NCBI GenBank assembly: GCA_019614645.1
Contig: JABWDB010000005.1
Location: 3,070,001 to 3,134,000 of the forward strand
Direction of reading: 5' to 3'
Length of the DNA: 64,000 nt
From: Stratiolaelaps scimitus
Taxonomy: Eukaryota > Arthropoda > Arachnida > Mesostigmata > Laelapidae
The translations under genes and the position numbers were made by a program. The notes under the pieces are model-generated. The model saw only the letters and a program-made list of their open reading frames with translations. It was not told where the DNA came from and made no database searches. This document shows, in pieces, positions 62,001 to 64,000 of this stretch; position 1 is the first letter of the stretch; each line of letters begins with the position of its first letter.

Positions 62001-64000
62001 GCGGTCATGAGGAAAGGGCACACCTAGAAGTGGCTGGCTGCTCTTGGGGGAAGTGCTCCTGCGAGCCCGTACGAAGGGGTTACTCGAGGGTGGATCGGGT
62101 AGGTAATGAACGACGGCGGAACGCCTCTGTGTGTGTGTCCGGGTGTGCTCTGATGTTGGTGATGCAGGGTGCCGCGAGGGCGCCTACCGGGACAAACGCT
62201 TCTACCTGCCTCTCGGCGACTCAATTAAAGCGAGTTTAACCTCCGGCCTGCGCCCGCAACGTCTGGCCTCCACCAGCTACCTCCACTCGACAATAACTCG
62301 AAGGCGCTTCGCTTCGAGCCCCCCCTTTGGAACAGCTCGACACAACTCTGCTCGCTCTGTGACAGTGTTCGTTTGCGTGGCAGGTTGAGGACGAAGTCGA
62401 CGCCAGAGCCAGATCCCATACTTTGGCTACAGCGACTGAGAGATAGGGCACTCAGCATTCGGCATCACAACGCCTCCCCGCGAATACAGGGTGCATAGTT
62501 CTTTGTGATAGGGGAGTAGAGCAGAGGGCACATGAGAGCGGCCTACTGACACAGGAGGGACAAATAACAACAGACGATGTTCTTGTTGTTGATGCTGTTA
62601 TTGTTGTTGGTATGGTTGTCGATCGTTTGCAGTGCAATAAATAGTTATTGTGTTTGTCTTATGCTTGCATATTAATAGTTCGGTAATTCCCCATACATGT
62701 GGAGCTATTATGAGGTATTATCACTGGTAAACATAGGTTATATCAATGCAAAGCTAAATCAATTTTCCAGGCTGACCCAGAGCGAAAATCCCTAAACGAC
62801 TGGCTGAGTCAGTCCACTAAGTGGTCGCGGAAAAGATACTATACGTAGTTTCGGAAACTGTGCACCGACTAGTGCTGGTCCGAACATCCGAGTTATCTTA
62901 TACAGCAAACTGCACTGCTCAGCAGGCTGGCACAGCCAAGACACAACAATCTTTCCGATCTGTTGCGGTATGTCCATGTAGATACACTACCCACTGCCAC
63001 ATGATACAGCAGCAGGGCACCACTGATGAGGGCCGCTCTGTTCTATTTGATTTTCTTCGCTTGAGACTGTTCCGCTACCAATTGACTGGTAGCAGTCGTA
63101 ACAGATGCAGCACCCGTAGTGGTAGCGATAGTCGAAGTATCCTGTTTGCGTCGTTGATGATGGCGGAGTCGGCGGCGGCGGCGGCGGCCAGTCAAACGTC
63201 CGCTCTTCTCCACCCAGACGCCATAGACGCCAGCAACAGACCACTCCCTTGCCGGCTTCCCCTTCAGTTCGTCCTCCTCAGCAGTCTTTTCTTTGCGGTA
63301 TCGCTCGGCTGGGTTTTCTGTTGCTACAATTCCGTCGTCTGGCCACGGACAAGCGGAGCGATTCGCCGATCGGCAAGCCAGTAAGAAAGACAGCGGCGAC
63401 GGCTCGAACGACTCGAGTCGACTGGCAACGAATCGGACGTAGTCGTAGACCTCGATCGCCAGCTGTGCCGTAGATGTGCCGGCAGTATTGTGGCACTGTT
63501 GGCATGACGGGGGGAGAGGATGGCCGGCGAGCGTTAGCAGGATAGTCGAAGCGGGACTCGGCCTACTGCTGTACTGTGTGCTCGTGAGTGCAAAAGGGAG
63601 TGAAGTACGCGGCAGTCGAACGAGACTAACGGGCAGGGAGTTATCTCCTCGGTCCTACCCGTCGGTCACACAGGCAGAAAGTCAGACAGACACATCCACA
63701 TATAGGCGCACACAGGAAGGCGATGGGTAACCGAATAGTGGTAAATCGGCGAGGTACCCGACCGTCTGTCGTTGGCCGTGCCTTCTCCATACTCCATAGT
63801 CCCGAAACTATCCACAGCCAGCCAGCCAGCCAGCCAGCCTTCCTCAGCTGTTTTCCCTTGGAGAAGCTACAGCAGCTTCTACCGACAGGCAACTATCTCG
63901 ATGGGTCGACGGCTCGTCAGGAACGGCGAGCTGGCGGTGCCAGCGGCGCTGCTGCAGCTGAGAGACGCTTGCTGGGGAGACGGCAGCAGACAGTGCAGGG

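Larger units (their letters stand above)
48682..64000 (-). other. msi: msi upstream intron (at least 15.3 kb), 5' exons not found
   Basis: RRM1 and the first half of RRM2 must lie upstream of 48681 on the minus strand. I searched the reverse complement for IFVGG, GFGFVTF and MLMFDK coding patterns and found none, so these exons probably lie past 64000. The stretch is G+C-rich in blocks (50.0-53.9 and 57.9-64.0 kb), full of CAG/CTG and GA/CT repeats, and includes the 735-bp tandem duplication and a possible retrotransposon remnant. No gene nested in it is recognisable. Confidence 0.6.

Overview
The window is eukaryotic and almost entirely non-coding. The only gene I can identify is the 3' part of a Musashi-family RNA-binding protein gene (msi; Drosophila has two members, msi and Rbp6) on the minus strand. 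Five coding exons join in phase. They cover the second half of the second RNA-recognition motif (RRM2), the conserved linker that follows it, a 33-nt microexon, a Gly/Tyr/Pro-rich exon, and a terminal exon ending in a Musashi-type C-terminus (GPLMAAAFANGYH then stop). Together they give 614 nt, or 203 complete codons plus the stop. RRM1, the first half of RRM2 and the start codon are not in the window and must lie beyond position 64000.

The family and intron structure point to an arthropod. Introns of 4 to 24 kb, abundant (TA)n and (CT)n microsatellites and Ala/Gly-rich coding sequence would fit a chelicerate such as a parasitiform mite, but that placement is a guess.

Layout, in order of coordinates. 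1-9405 is AT-rich sequence downstream of the gene with dense microsatellites and no gene I can support. 9406-11444 is the probable 3' UTR. 11445-11797 is the terminal exon. 11798-35565 is a 23.8-kb AT-rich intron with a 24-bp minisatellite, a GC-rich hairpin and a perfect E-box/CRE-like palindrome. 35566-35640 is the Gly/Tyr exon, and its reading frame stays open past the splice donor to 35234, giving a possible alternative Ala/His-rich C-terminus. 35641-44038 is a GC-rich intron full of trinucleotide and poly-purine/pyrimidine repeats. 44039-44071 is the microexon and 44376-44445 the linker exon. 44446-48598 is an intron. 48599-48681 is the RRM2 exon. 48682-64000 is intron, or 5' sequence of the gene, with a perfect 735-bp tandem duplication and a possible retrotransposon remnant.

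Musashi proteins bind UAG-containing motifs in target mRNA 3' UTRs and control translation in neural and stem cells. The alternative C-terminus and the microexon both lie after the RRMs, so they would change the partner-binding region and leave RNA recognition intact. I found no CRISPR array, operon, intact mobile element, rRNA or tRNA gene.
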